Source of the DNA: Bacteroides rodentium JCM 16496
GTDB lineage: Bacteria > Bacteroidota > Bacteroidia > Bacteroidales > Bacteroidaceae
DNA: 64,000 nt
NCBI RefSeq assembly: GCF_000614125.1
Contig: NZ_BAKJ01000005.1
Coordinates: forward strand, 62,001 to 126,000
Reading direction: 5' to 3'
The notes under the pieces are model-generated. The model had not been told where the DNA came from. It saw nothing but the letters and a program-made list of their open reading frames with translations, and searched no databases. Shown piece by piece: positions 38,713 through 48,582 of this stretch. The number at the start of each line of letters is the position of its first letter. Position 1 is the stretch's first letter. Both the position numbers and the translations under genes were made by a program.

Positions 38713-39747
38713 TTAATAGGAGATTCTACATTCGTCAGACAAGAGATAATCCACCAATTCATCTACTTGGCAAGTTGCTACACATACATATTTGTCAGCG
38801 GCCCCATAGTACACGAAGAGCGTGTTACTTACTATTACATTACCTGTGGGGAATACACATCCGTTGTAATATCCTTTGGTCTCAAATTCAGTCTCTGGTT
38901 CCAATATCGGTGACGGTGTTTTGCCGATGATATGTGTGGGGTCGTTGCTGTCCAACAGCATCGCTCCTACGCGATAATATCCCAGACCTCCGCTTTCCAC
39001 TCCATGATAGAGCATCAGCCATCCTTTATTCGTTTTGAGTGGAGGTGTGCTTCCGCCTATTTTCTCTTCCCAGGTGTCGTCACGACCGGCCAGCAGTAAG
39101 TGGCTTTCCTTGTCTTCCCAGTTCAGCATGTCGTTTGAGAACTTCATCCAGATGGAGGGATATTTTACACCGTACTTTTCACCGATATATTCCTTGGGGC
39201 GATGGAGCATCACGTATTTTCCCTGCACTTTTTCGGGAAACAGAATGACGTCCCTATCGTCAAGTACGGGTGAGGTGAGCCTGCCTAACCTCCTGAATTT
39301 GCGGAAGTCAGTAGTCATGGCCAATCCGGTATTGCCCAAACTCTTGCGAAGTGCTAATGGGGCATCTTCGCCACATTCCGGAAGCAGAATTTCATCGTGT
39401 CCGAACGTCCAATATTGTCCGGGAGCGTATGGGCGATAAGCATAAGTAATATAAAATTCCTTACCATATTTAATGATACGGGGGTCTTCCACGCAACCGG
39501 AATCGGGACCGTCTTCGCTGGGGCCGAACGCCGGCTGGTTGGAGATACGTTCAAAATGGAATCCGTCTTTACTGATGGCCAAACCAAGGCGAATGACATG
39601 TTCGGTATCATTGCCGGCGGCTCTATACAGCATATAGAATACTCCATTATCGTAAATTACTCCCGGATTACAAGTAACCAGTGATTCCCAATCGTTTGTT
39701 TCCAAAGGGGAAAGTATCGGGTTCCCTTCAAACTTTTTTAATTTCAT
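38713..39747 (-). CDS. GH130 beta-mannoside phosphorylase/hydrolase
   Basis: 344-residue five-bladed beta-propeller of family GH130. Family motifs seen are NPILSP at the start, NPGVIYDNGVFYMLYRA, CVEDPRIIKYGKEFYITY and the GGSTPPLKTNKGWLMLYHG block, plus YYGAADKYVCVAT. There is no signal peptide, so it is cytoplasmic. GH130 phosphorylases use phosphate to split mannosyl-mannose or mannosyl-glucose into mannose-1-phosphate. The length fits the mannooligosaccharide-type enzymes better than the longer mannosylglucose phosphorylases. Hydrolytic members also exist, so the subfamily is left open. Confidence 0.87.
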   Translation of the reverse strand: MKLKKFEGNPILSPLETNDWESLVTCNPGVIYDNGVFYMLYRAAGNDTEHVIRLGLAISKDGFHFERISNQPAFGPSEDGPDSGCVEDPRIIKYGKEFYITYAYRPYAPGQYWTFGHDEILLPECGEDAPLALRKSLGNTGLAMTTDFRKFRRLGRLTSPVLDDRDVILFPEKVQGKYVMLHRPKEYIGEKYGVKYPSIWMKFSNDMLNWEDKESHLLLAGRDDTWEEKIGGSTPPLKTNKGWLMLYHGVESGGLGYYRVGAMLLDSNDPTHIIGKTPSPILEPETEFETKGYYNGCVFPTGNVIVSNTLFVYYGAADKYVCVATCQVDELVDYLLSDECRISY

Positions 39748-39776
39748 CTTCTTATGTTTAATGGTTTATATGACGA

Positions 39777-41353
39777 CTAATTGAATACAATCCATATCAA
39801 TGCACTCGAAATCAACAATATTGCTGCCCATGAGTAGTAGTTCTTGTACCAAGCAATGCCTGGTTCGCCTTAAAGTCCGCTTTCAGGTCGGCAGGAGTGA
39901 ACACGGTGTCTTTCAGCTTTTCGAGGGCGGGTTTGGGGTAGCACAGACTCACTACGCAGATAATGATTCCGCTTGCCAAGAGCAGGAAGGGTACGATGAG
40001 CAGGAAGTGCATATTTCCAAAAATTTCATTTTTTAAGAAGAGCATGCCTATGGCCATAACCAAGCCACCCAGTAATCCGGCAAAGGCTCCGTTTCCATTA
40101 ATTCGCTTGTTGAACACGCCCAATAGGAAGGCGGCAACTATAGGAGGGGCGATGTAGGAGAGCATTTCTTGATAATATTTCAGCAGAGAGCCGAACTTGC
40201 CGATTTGTGGCGCCCATAAGGCGGCAATAACAATGATAACACAAGAGGTGATTTTACCGATGAAGACCAGTCTCTTGGAATCGGCTTTCTTGTTGAACTG
40301 AGCGTAAAAGTCCATGGTGAACAGAGTGGAGGTGGAGTTCAGAATGGCACTGATGGTAGAGGTCAAAGCCGAAAGCAGTGCCGCAAGCATGATGCCGAGC
40401 AATCCGGTAGGGATAAGTTGGAGCACCATGTTAGGGTAAACCATATCGGGCTTTTCCAGTCCGGGAAACAGATGGCGGGCAATGACTCCCGGCATGGCGA
40501 TAATGAAGAGGGTCAACATGGTCAGGGATCCCGTGAAAAGGACACCTTTGCGTCCTTCGTCTATTGTTTTGGAACTTAACACGCGCTGCACGAGTGTCTG
40601 GTTGTTAGCCCAGAAGTAGATGCCTAAAATGGGCATACCTACTATCAGACCAAGCCAAGGGGTGGCAGTATCAGTCAGCGGACGAATCAGTTTGGTCAGC
40701 ATGTCATCGTTGCTGAACAGCTGGAAGAAGTAGTCGCCTCCTTGCTGGAAACAGAAGAATGTCAGCATGACAGAACCTAATATAAGTATGACAGCTTGTA
40801 TCAGTTCGGCATTGATGGCTGAAGATAATCCTCCGGGAATGGTATAAGAAGCTGCGATGATGGCAAATATGATGATAATTGACTGTAAATCGGCATCGGG
40901 GAGTATCAGTTTGATTATTAATGCTGCGGCATATAGTGCGCCGGCGGCATCCAAGAAGATGTTGCCGATGATGCAGATGCCCGAAAAATAATAGCGTGAA
41001 CGTCGGTCAAAACGTTTCTCCAAGAATTCGGGGATGGTGAAAATGCCGGATTTGATATAAAGAGGCAATAGGAAAACGGCGAAAAATACCATTACTATGA
41101 TTCCCGTCAGGTTGTAATTGAATACAGCCAGCCCCGTATGGTAAGCATCACCTGATTGCCCGATTAATGTAGTGCTTGAAATACTGGCGGCAAACAATGA
41201 TAGTCCGACCACCCACCAAGGCATGGAGCGTCCTGCGAGAAAATAGGATTGCGAGTCTTGGCTTTTGCCGTTTTTCAGTCCCCACCATACAATGACAGCC
41301 ATATAAATGAGTACGATTATAAGGTCTAAAATACTGATTGAAAATGTTTCCAT
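39777..41353 (-). CDS. Sodium:solute symporter (SSS family), frameshifted near its end
   Basis: Inner-membrane Na+/sugar symporter with about 13-14 hydrophobic helices (IVLIYMAVIVWWGLKNGK, WWVVGLSLFAASISSTTLIG, LSSAINAELIQAVILILGS). The frame fails near 39859: NQALLGTRTTTHGQQYC stops early. One added G (CAGGCATT to CAGGGCATT) gives NQGIAWYKNYYSWAAILLI and a final membrane helix, about 525 residues. It is the first gene of the symporter-GH130-esterase unit. This layout of symporter beside GH130 and GH26 occurs in known Bacteroides beta-mannan loci, so mannobiose or a related disaccharide is the likely cargo. Confidence 0.88.
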
Positions 41354-41388
41354 GGTTTAATCTTTTTGCGTTTCTTAATTTACACCGC

Positions 41389-41454
41389 AAAGGTAGAGCT
41401 GATTTCAATAATACACTTATAGTATTCTGTTTATCAATTGTACTTTTTTGAATA
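41389..41454 (-). promoter_or_regulatory. Promoter and probable AraC operator of the symporter unit
   Basis: Minus-strand -7 box TACCTTTG at 41389-41396. ATTGTACTTTTTTGAATA at 41437-41454 begins 40 bp upstream of it, identical over 18 bp to the motif upstream of susC. It lies in the gap shared with the divergent AraC gene and may also act in its autoregulation. Confidence 0.75.
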
Positions 41455-41480
41455 CTTGATTATGTTTTCATTAGAATGCA

Positions 41481-41488
41481 TATCTTTG
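41481..41488 (+). promoter_or_regulatory. -7 box (TATCTTTG) of the AraC gene
   Basis: TATCTTTG lies 22 bp before the start at 41511, with CTTG at 41456-41459 as a weak -33 at 21 bp spacing. Confidence 0.5.
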
Positions 41489-41510
41489 TATCAGCAAAAT
41501 TTATACTGCC

Positions 41511-42377
41511 ATGAAAGATATACAGAAAGAAATTACTCCTATCGCTGCGGAAGATTTGTTTATTGTCCTTAATCATCCGAATGCCAAATTTGATTATCCG
41601 GTTCATTACCATTCGGATTATGAAATCAATTTGGTGATGGACACGTATGGCACTCGTACGGTAGGTGATTCAGAAGAGGAATTTGATTCTTTGGATTTGG
41701 TTATGATAGGACCTAATGTGCCTCACGCATGGAAGGGGAAAGTGGTGTCGGGTAACCATGTGGTTACCATTCAATTCTCTGATCAATTACTTAATTTCCC
41801 TATTTTGGGGAAACGATTGTTTTTTTCTATTAAGCAGTTGCTGATTGAATCGCAACATGGTATTAGCTTTTCGGAGCAAACACAGTTGCTGATGAAGGAT
41901 AAGATTCTGAAACTAACAAAAATGCAGGGATTTCATACAGTATTGGAGTTCTTTTCCATTCTCTATGAACTTTCCATAGCTGATCGCCGTATACTGGTAA
42001 GTAACCAATATGATACAAAAGATACCGTACGTACCTCTAAAAGCAGACGTATAGCTAAGGTATGTGAGTATATTGAAGAGAATATTGAGGAACCCATCCG
42101 TTTGGGAGACGTGGCACAATTGGTAAGTATGTCCGAATCTGCTTTCAGCCACTTCTTCAAGAAAAAGACTAATTGTACGTTTATTGATTATGTTACCAAC
42201 CTAAGGATAGCTCGTGCTTGCCAGCTACTGTCGGAAACTACTCATACGGTAGCCGAAATCTGTTATACTTGTGGCTTCAACAATCTCTCCAACTTCATAC
42301 GGATATTCAAGAAAAAGAAAGGTAGCACACCGCAGGAGTATCGCATGTTTTTGCAGCAGATGTTGATAAAATATTGA
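41511..42377 (+). CDS. AraC-family activator of the mannan PUL (probable)
   Basis: 288 residues, intact. The N-terminal cupin sugar-sensing domain (NHPNAKFDYPVHYHSDYEINLVM is its start region) has the conserved histidines H33-H35 area and IGPNVPHAWKG. The C-terminal AraC domain has both helix-turn-helices (IRLGDVAQLVSMSESAFSHF and HTVAEICYTCGFNNLSNFI). It is divergent from the symporter unit. With two identical motifs upstream of both PUL promoters, it is the best candidate for their activator. A cytoplasmic sensor of mannose-type oligosaccharides is inferred; most Bacteroides PULs use hybrid two-component or SusR regulators instead. Confidence 0.85.
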   Translation: MKDIQKEITPIAAEDLFIVLNHPNAKFDYPVHYHSDYEINLVMDTYGTRTVGDSEEEFDSLDLVMIGPNVPHAWKGKVVSGNHVVTIQFSDQLLNFPILGKRLFFSIKQLLIESQHGISFSEQTQLLMKDKILKLTKMQGFHTVLEFFSILYELSIADRRILVSNQYDTKDTVRTSKSRRIAKVCEYIEENIEEPIRLGDVAQLVSMSESAFSHFFKKKTNCTFIDYVTNLRIARACQLLSETTHTVAEICYTCGFNNLSNFIRIFKKKKGSTPQEYRMFLQQMLIKY

Positions 42378-43256
42378 CAGGAATGTTCTATCCTATTATA
42401 TATATAGGTTTTATTTGTCTGTTTCAGAAAAAGCATGTATTTCTTCGGCACAGAGGAGTGAGGGGGCGGCATCGGGGAACTCCAGCCTTCCCCGGTACTG
42501 GAGAAATGTCGCTGCATTGTTCCATAGTTCTTTCATTTAGTTTATATTATTCACGGGAGTTAGGGCTTCGTTTGGAATTAACCTGTCTCACTCCCGTTAA
42601 CTCTTGTTGTGAATTAAGTAGGTTAGAAGAAAGCTGAAGTAAGATTAAAGCAGTTTTGAGGATTTTGGGTTTAAAATAAAAAAGATTTTCAAGTCACAGC
42701 TAACTGATATGTAATAATAAAGAGGGTGTGTCTAAAGGAGAGAAAAGAACACAAATTACACGATTTTTTTTATAGAATATTTATTATCAGCATATTATCT
42801 TTCTGCAAATTTGTGTAATTCGTGTAATTCGTGTTCAAATATTCATTACGACACACCCCCTTTTATGCCTTTATTTTGAAGTTAAATGAAAGAGCTGTGG
42901 AATCTCGATGATGCTTTGTCCCGGCTGACGGGCTTCTTCTTCCTTTCAATTTCTGGCAGTGCCACTTGTTCTTTATCTCTCCATGCCATGTTTTGTTAGT
43001 AAGGAACAAGGCTGATGAAGATGGATATATGACATACATGTAATGGTTCTCTCGGTTTTTTAAGCATGTGCGGCGTTTTAGCTGATATGGGAAATGGTGT
43101 GTATGTAAATAAACTGTTTTTACGTATCTATTTTATGCTTAAATATAATTTTATTTTAGCAAGTGATGTAGATTCTTTTTGCATGTATGTAATATAAAAA
43201 AAGAATGGGACTGATTGTTAAATTGACATAATCTCTTTTTTTATAGCTTCCCGTGC
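42378..43256. other. Long AT-rich intergenic region between the two PULs
   Basis: About 980 bp without a convincing gene. It holds a hairpin pair with competing arms (42473-42503), a CGGGAGT...ACTCCCG stem (42554-42596), the nested inverted repeat at 42724-42858 and, at its right end, the promoter of the second PUL. Short open frames here show no family features. Confidence 0.6.
42724..42858. repeat. Nested inverted repeat of the GTGTAATTCGTG type
   Basis: Outer arms GGGTGTGTC (42724-42732) and GACACACCC (42850-42858) are exact. Inner arms 42748-42764 and 42820-42836 match 16 of 17. A CCCCCTTTTAT tail follows, so it may end AraC transcription. The tandem GTGTAATTC units are of the same style as the hairpin at 22902. 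Confidence 0.65.
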
Positions 43257-43264
43257 TATATTTG
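43257..43264 (+). promoter_or_regulatory. -7 box (TATATTTG) of the GH32-type PUL
   Basis: TATATTTG at 43257-43264, 94 bp before the susC start. No TTTG at -33. It is the only good match to TAnnTTTG close upstream of the operon. Confidence 0.5.
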
Positions 43265-43358
43265 CCAAAGGATAGAGAACCTAATGTTAACTAAGATCTT
43301 ATTCGCTTAATCGGAATATCTGATATATGACAACATTATTAACCCAAAAAATAAGAGT

Positions 43359-46300
43359 ATGAAAAAACATTTCTTGTATCGATGTGCCTTGATAACTTGC
43401 TTGTGCGGTTTGCAGGTACCTGATTCAGTAGCTGTTGCTCCTGCGGCAATCCCATCAATGCTCCAACAGCAAGTGCGGACAATTACCGGACGTGTGCTGG
43501 ACAAAGCCGGAGAACCTATCATTGGAGTGACGATTGTTGATAAGAACAATGCCGGCAATGGCACTATAACGGATTCTGATGGAAATTTTACTATAAAAGT
43601 AGGTGGAAAAAGTACTTTGCTGTTCAGCTATATAGGTTATAAAAATGTTGAGCTCACTCCTGACCGGGCAGATGGTAACATTATCCGGATGGAAGAAGAT
43701 GCGCTTAGTTTGGATGAAGTGGTTGTTACCGGATATACCACACAGAAGAAGGCGGATTTGACCGGTTCTGTTTCTGTTGTTAAGGTCGACCAATTAAAAT
43801 CCGGTTCATACGGAAGCGCTATGAAAGCGGCACAAGGCAAGGTGCAGGTATGTCTGTCTCGGCCAATGGTTCTCCTGCTCCCAATGCCACCATCCGAATC
43901 AGAGGTGAGGGCACGTTGAACAATAATGACCCGTTGTATATCATTGATGGTACGCCTACAACCCGCTCTATGGCCGAATTGGCTTCTATGGATATTGAGT
44001 CGATGCAGGTTTTGAAAGACGCCTCTTCCGCGTCCATTTATGGTTCCCGTGCGGCCAATGGTGTCATTATTATTACTACACGCAAAGGAAAGAAAGGTAC
44101 AACCGTAGATTTTAGTGCTTCTTATACGCTGGTAAGCAAGAAAAAGCCTTACGAATTGATGAATACGGAACAAAGAGGTATCGCGCAATATTGGGCCATC
44201 AAGAATGACAATCCGAATGCCGACCCTACCCAGATGGGCATAGGCGGGCTATACCAATATCAAGACCATCAAGATGCTAATGGAAACTGGGTGTTGGATA
44301 AAGTGACTTGGCGCGAATACCTTGACGATGCCAAGACCATGAAATCGGCTGATACGGATTGGCAAAAAGAAATTCTGCGTACAGGCCAGGTACAGCAATA
44401 CAGTGTCACATTATCTACCGGTACGGATAAAGGGCACTCTGTGTTTGCTTTGGATTACTATGACAACAAAGGGACCATTGACGGAAGCTTCTATCGCCGT
44501 TTCAATGGCCGTATCAATTCAGATTATTCATTCTTGAATGGAAGGGTGACCATTGGCGAAAACTTTACGGTTTCCAAATGGCGCGAAAGCGATAATATCG
44601 GCGATGGCAATTTGGGTGGATGTAAATCATTGATGTCTATAGTCCCCGTTCACACGGTAGACGGTGGATGGGGTGGTCCGATTGGCGGTATGAGCGACCG
44701 TCAGAATCCGGTCCGGCTGATTGAGGACAACAAGCAGAATCATCACGATAACCTTAGAATATTCGGGAACCTTTATGCAAATGTGAATATTTTGAAAGGG
44801 CTGACTTTCCGTTCCTCGTTTGGTGTAGACGGTGTAGGTTCCTGGAAGCGTACGATGGACTATAGGTATAAATCCGGATTCCTCAGTGAAGACCGGAACA
44901 AGGTGTACCAGGAATCATATTTTGACTTGACCAGTACTAACAGTAATGTACTTCAATACCTCTTCGAGCTGGGCAAGCATAATTTCGATGTGATGGCCGG
45001 CCAAGAAACCATTATCCATACTTACCAGCAACATTGGGGAAGCCGTCGCGATTTTGCATTGGAAAATGACGATTATATGTGGCTGGGTGCTGGTGAATCG
45101 GAAAAGGATAATGGCAGCGGCTCCGTCAAGAACACGATGATTTCCTGGTTTGGCAAGTTGAATTACAATTATGATAACCGTTATCTGGCTTCGGTGACGT
45201 TGCGCCGCGATGCCTCGTCGGTATTTGGCAAGAACAACAAATGGGCTACATTCCCGGCTTTTTCATTGGGTTGGTCAATCAGTAATGAGGCCTTTTTTGA
45301 AGAGCTTACTTCTGTGGTTCCTTTGCTGAAACTACGTTACGGATGGGGGCAGAACGGTAATTCCAGTATCGATGCATACGCTTCTTATCAATTTTATGAG
45401 GCTGCGTATGATGGCAACAATTTGTATGATTGGAACTGGGGAACTGCATACGACTTTACAGGTATGGGAGGTTCTCTCCCATCAGGTTTCCGCCGTACAC
45501 AAAGAGGTAATCCGGATTTGAAATGGGAAACGACGTCACAGCACAACTTTGGTTTGGATTTTGCCCTCTTCCATTCCAAGCTGAGCGGATCATTCGATTA
45601 TTATCTGAAATATACAAGAGACATCTTGATGAAGCCCGGCACGGTTGCCACTTTGGGCGAAGGCGCCCACATGTGGTTGAATGGTGCAGACATTGACAAC
45701 AAAGGTTTTGAATTGACATTGAACTACAACGACAAGTTTGGAGATTTGGGCTTGAATATCAGCGGTGTCTTTTCCCACAATAGCCAGACCATTGTGAAAG
45801 TGCCGGATGACGTTATTAACAATTTTGCCGGCAATGGTAAAGAAGACAATATCTTGGGCCGACCCAGAAACTCCTTGTATGGTTACATTGCCGACGGATT
45901 GTTCCAAAGCCAGGAAGAGGTAGATGCACATGCCAAGCAGACGGGAGCTGCTCCGGGACGTATCCGTTATCGTGACTTGAATAATGACAATGTCATCAAT
46001 TCGGAAGACAGGACATGGATTGGCAACGAAAATCCTGCGTTGGAATATGGAGTAACAGTCGGATTGACCTATAAGAATTTTGATTTCAGCCTGTTCTTTA
46101 ACGGTGTATGCGGCAAAGACCTCAATGTGTCGGGTTGGAAGAGCTGGACAGACATCTATGCCTTGAGTACTTCCGGTGAAAACTATGGCACTCGCCTATT
46201 GGATGCTTGGACTCCTACCAATAAAAAATCCACCATCCCCGCACTCTCTATCAACAACTATAACGATGAAGGCAGGATGTCCACCTACTATGTGGAAAGC

Positions 46301-46528
46301 GGTTCTTATCTGAAATTGAGAAATGCAGAGCTCGGCTATTCCCTTCCCGAGTCAATCACTAAAAAGCTCAGCATGCAAAGAGCCCGCATCGCTTTGAGAG
46401 CCGACAATATTGCTACCATTAAAAAAGGCTGGGGCAGCAATGCCTATACCGGGCTCGATCCGGAAACTCCGGGTAACGGCTATCCGCTGCCGTTCTCAAT
46501 GACTATGTCAGTAAACGTAACTTTTTAA
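43359..46528 (+). CDS. SusC-like TonB-dependent transporter (GH32-type PUL), frameshifted
   Basis: Starts MKKHFLYRCALITCLCGLQV (signal), then the regulatory domain (TITGRVLDKAGEPIIGVTIV), plug (DEVVVTGYTTQKKADLTGSV) and barrel ending VNVTF. The frame breaks at 43844: AQGKVQVCLSRP runs out, while the next part begins MSVSANGSPAPNATIRIRGEG. One added G (GTGCAGG to GTGGCAGG) restores GKVAGMSVSANGS and 1056 residues. It heads the plus-strand unit of SusCD, three GH32-type enzymes, a permease and a kinase. Confidence 0.92.
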
Positions 46529-46539
46529 ATCACATTCGT

Positions 46540-48272
46540 ATGAAAAAATTAAATACTATAGTTTGTAGCCTTGCATTGGCTATGTGTGGCACCTCTTGTA
46601 CCTCATTGTTGGACCAAAATCCGCAAGGAATCATATCGGATGCCGACCTTAATACAGTTGGCAGAGTAGAGCAGATGGTGAATGCGGCATACTCTTTTTG
46701 CGGACAGAACCATTTCAACAAACAGTTTGGCATGCCTTACGAAGAAGGTTCCCTTCGTGGAGGCGAAGCCTATAAAGGCGCATCGGGCACCAATGACAAT
46801 GCGGAACGCCACTTGTGGGAGACATTCGTTTATATGCAGCCCACAACGACCGGTGATTTGGATAACCTGTGGTGGGTACATTATGTCGGAGTGGGACGCG
46901 TGCACGATGCCCTGAGACGTGCGCAAGCCCTTACGATGGAGGAATACCCGTTGAGAGACCAACGCATTGCCGAACTCCGTTTCTTGCGTGCACATATCTA
47001 CATGTATATGAAACTCTGCTTCAAGCTGTTTCCGTGGATTGACGAAAACACCCCTAACGACCAATACGATAAAGTGAGCAATGACGATTTGACCGACCAA
47101 CAGTTGTGGGACAAGTTGATTGACGATTTCCGCTATGCAGCTGCTACTCTGCCCGAAACACAAAGTGAAGTAGGACGGCCGACCTGTTTTGCTGCAAAGG
47201 CCTATCTGGCCAAGACTCTGCTGTTCTCGGCTTACGAACAAGATGAAAAGCACAATGTGGTAAATATCAGTAAAGAAAAACTGCAAGAGGTGGAAAGTTT
47301 GTGCGCGGATGTCATGGCTCACGCCGGAAAGCAGTTGGTAGGCGATTTTGCCGAGAACTTCTTGTGCGAGTATGAAAACAACTCGGAGTCGATATGGGCG
47401 ATTCAATATTCGGCCAACAACGACGGATCTCCGGTAGGACGCAACAATTCTTGGCTGGTTTATCCCATCAATGATGAATACGGTTGCTGCGGAGCCTTCC
47501 AGCCCTCTGTACACATGATGAACTGCTTTAAGACAGTGAATGGTCTGCCCGATTTTGAAAAATTCAACGAAGGAAAGACATTGGATAACAAGGAGGCATT
47601 TGCGACAATCCCTATGGATCCGAGATTGATGCACACTGCTTGTGTCCCGGAAATGCCTTGGAAATACGATCCGGAATATGTCATGGAAAAAAGCTGGGCC
47701 AGAACTCCGGAAGTGTATGGCTACTCCATGAGCCAGAAACTGATTGTGCTCCCCACTTGCGATTGCTTCAGAAAAACCAACCCGTTTATGGGTAGTGGCC
47801 TCAATTGGGACGTGATTCGTCTGGATGAAGTCATGTTGTGGCGTGCAGAAGCTCTTATCCAATTGAACAGAGACTTGGATACAGCCCTCGATTTGATTAA
47901 CCGGATTCGCCTTAGAGCAGCCGGAAGTACGGGCAGACTTAAATTTGCCGATGGAACACCTACCGGAAAATTTGATGTTGATGTGTATAAGCCTGGAGTG
48001 AATTGCCCTGCCCTTACACAAGAATTTGCTTTCAAGGCATTGCAGTGGGAACGTCACCTGGAATTTGCAACAGAAGGGAAATGGTTCTTTGACCTGGTGC
48101 GTTGGGGCGTCGCAGACGCTATATGAATGATTATTTCGATGTGGAAAGAACCAGACGCACTTATCTGAAAGATGCCAAATTCCAAAAGAACAGGGATGAG
48201 TACTTTCCCATCCCGCAAACGCAGATTAGTTATGTAAAAGGTTTGTATACGCAAAATTATGGATGGGAATAG
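46540..48272 (+). CDS. SusD-like nutrient-binding lipoprotein (GH32-type PUL), frameshifted
   Basis: SPII signal (IVCSLALAMCGTSC), SusD N-terminal helices and RagB/SusD core (ELRFLRAHIYMYMKLCFKLF; MLWRAEALIQLNRDLDTALD). Near 48117 the frame ends in FDLVRWGVADAI. Adding one base reads through to YMNDYFDVERTRRTYLKDAK and the end QNYGWE, 577 residues. Which base was lost (G or C before GCTATATG) cannot be decided. It lies 11 bp after susC. It should bind the oligosaccharide at the cell surface. Confidence 0.9.
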
Positions 48273-48340
48273 CTCCTGCAAACTGTAGCAAAGGACTGAA
48301 TCGTAATCCATATTATTTACAAACGATGTAAAATGAAGAA

Positions 48341-48428
48341 TCAGTCGTATTTTGAACCTAATTCAGTCGTATACTGAATGCCATTCAGTCGTATATTGAA
48401 TAGGGCTCAGTCGTATACTGAATGCAGT
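48341..48428. repeat. Tandem array of 22-bp dyad repeats (array 2)
   Basis: Four units start at 48341, 48363, 48385 and 48407, exactly 22 bp apart. Each begins TCAGTCGTAT and the best has arms ATTCAGT and ACTGAAT around CGTAT. The core is the same as in array 1 at 8512-8577. It lies 68 bp after the susD stop, inside the PUL and before the first GH32 gene. Confidence 0.9.
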
Positions 48429-48582
48429 TGATTTGGTTGCTGTTGATAATCATCGATTTGTGAATAGTTGTTATGCTTTCGATAAATTATTACAAATTGT
48501 TCGAATATAGTTCGTCTGGTAGCGGCAATGGATTAATTCCGCCAATGGGTAATTTGTAATCAAATAATAGCTATCTGCCTAT

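Noticed and set aside
42374..42637. 87-codon open frame in the gap between the two PULs
   Set aside because: No domain or signal and it spans hairpin-rich sequence; chance frame.
46603..48057. 484-codon open frame antisense to susD
   Set aside because: Shadow of the second SusD; the product is unlike any protein family.
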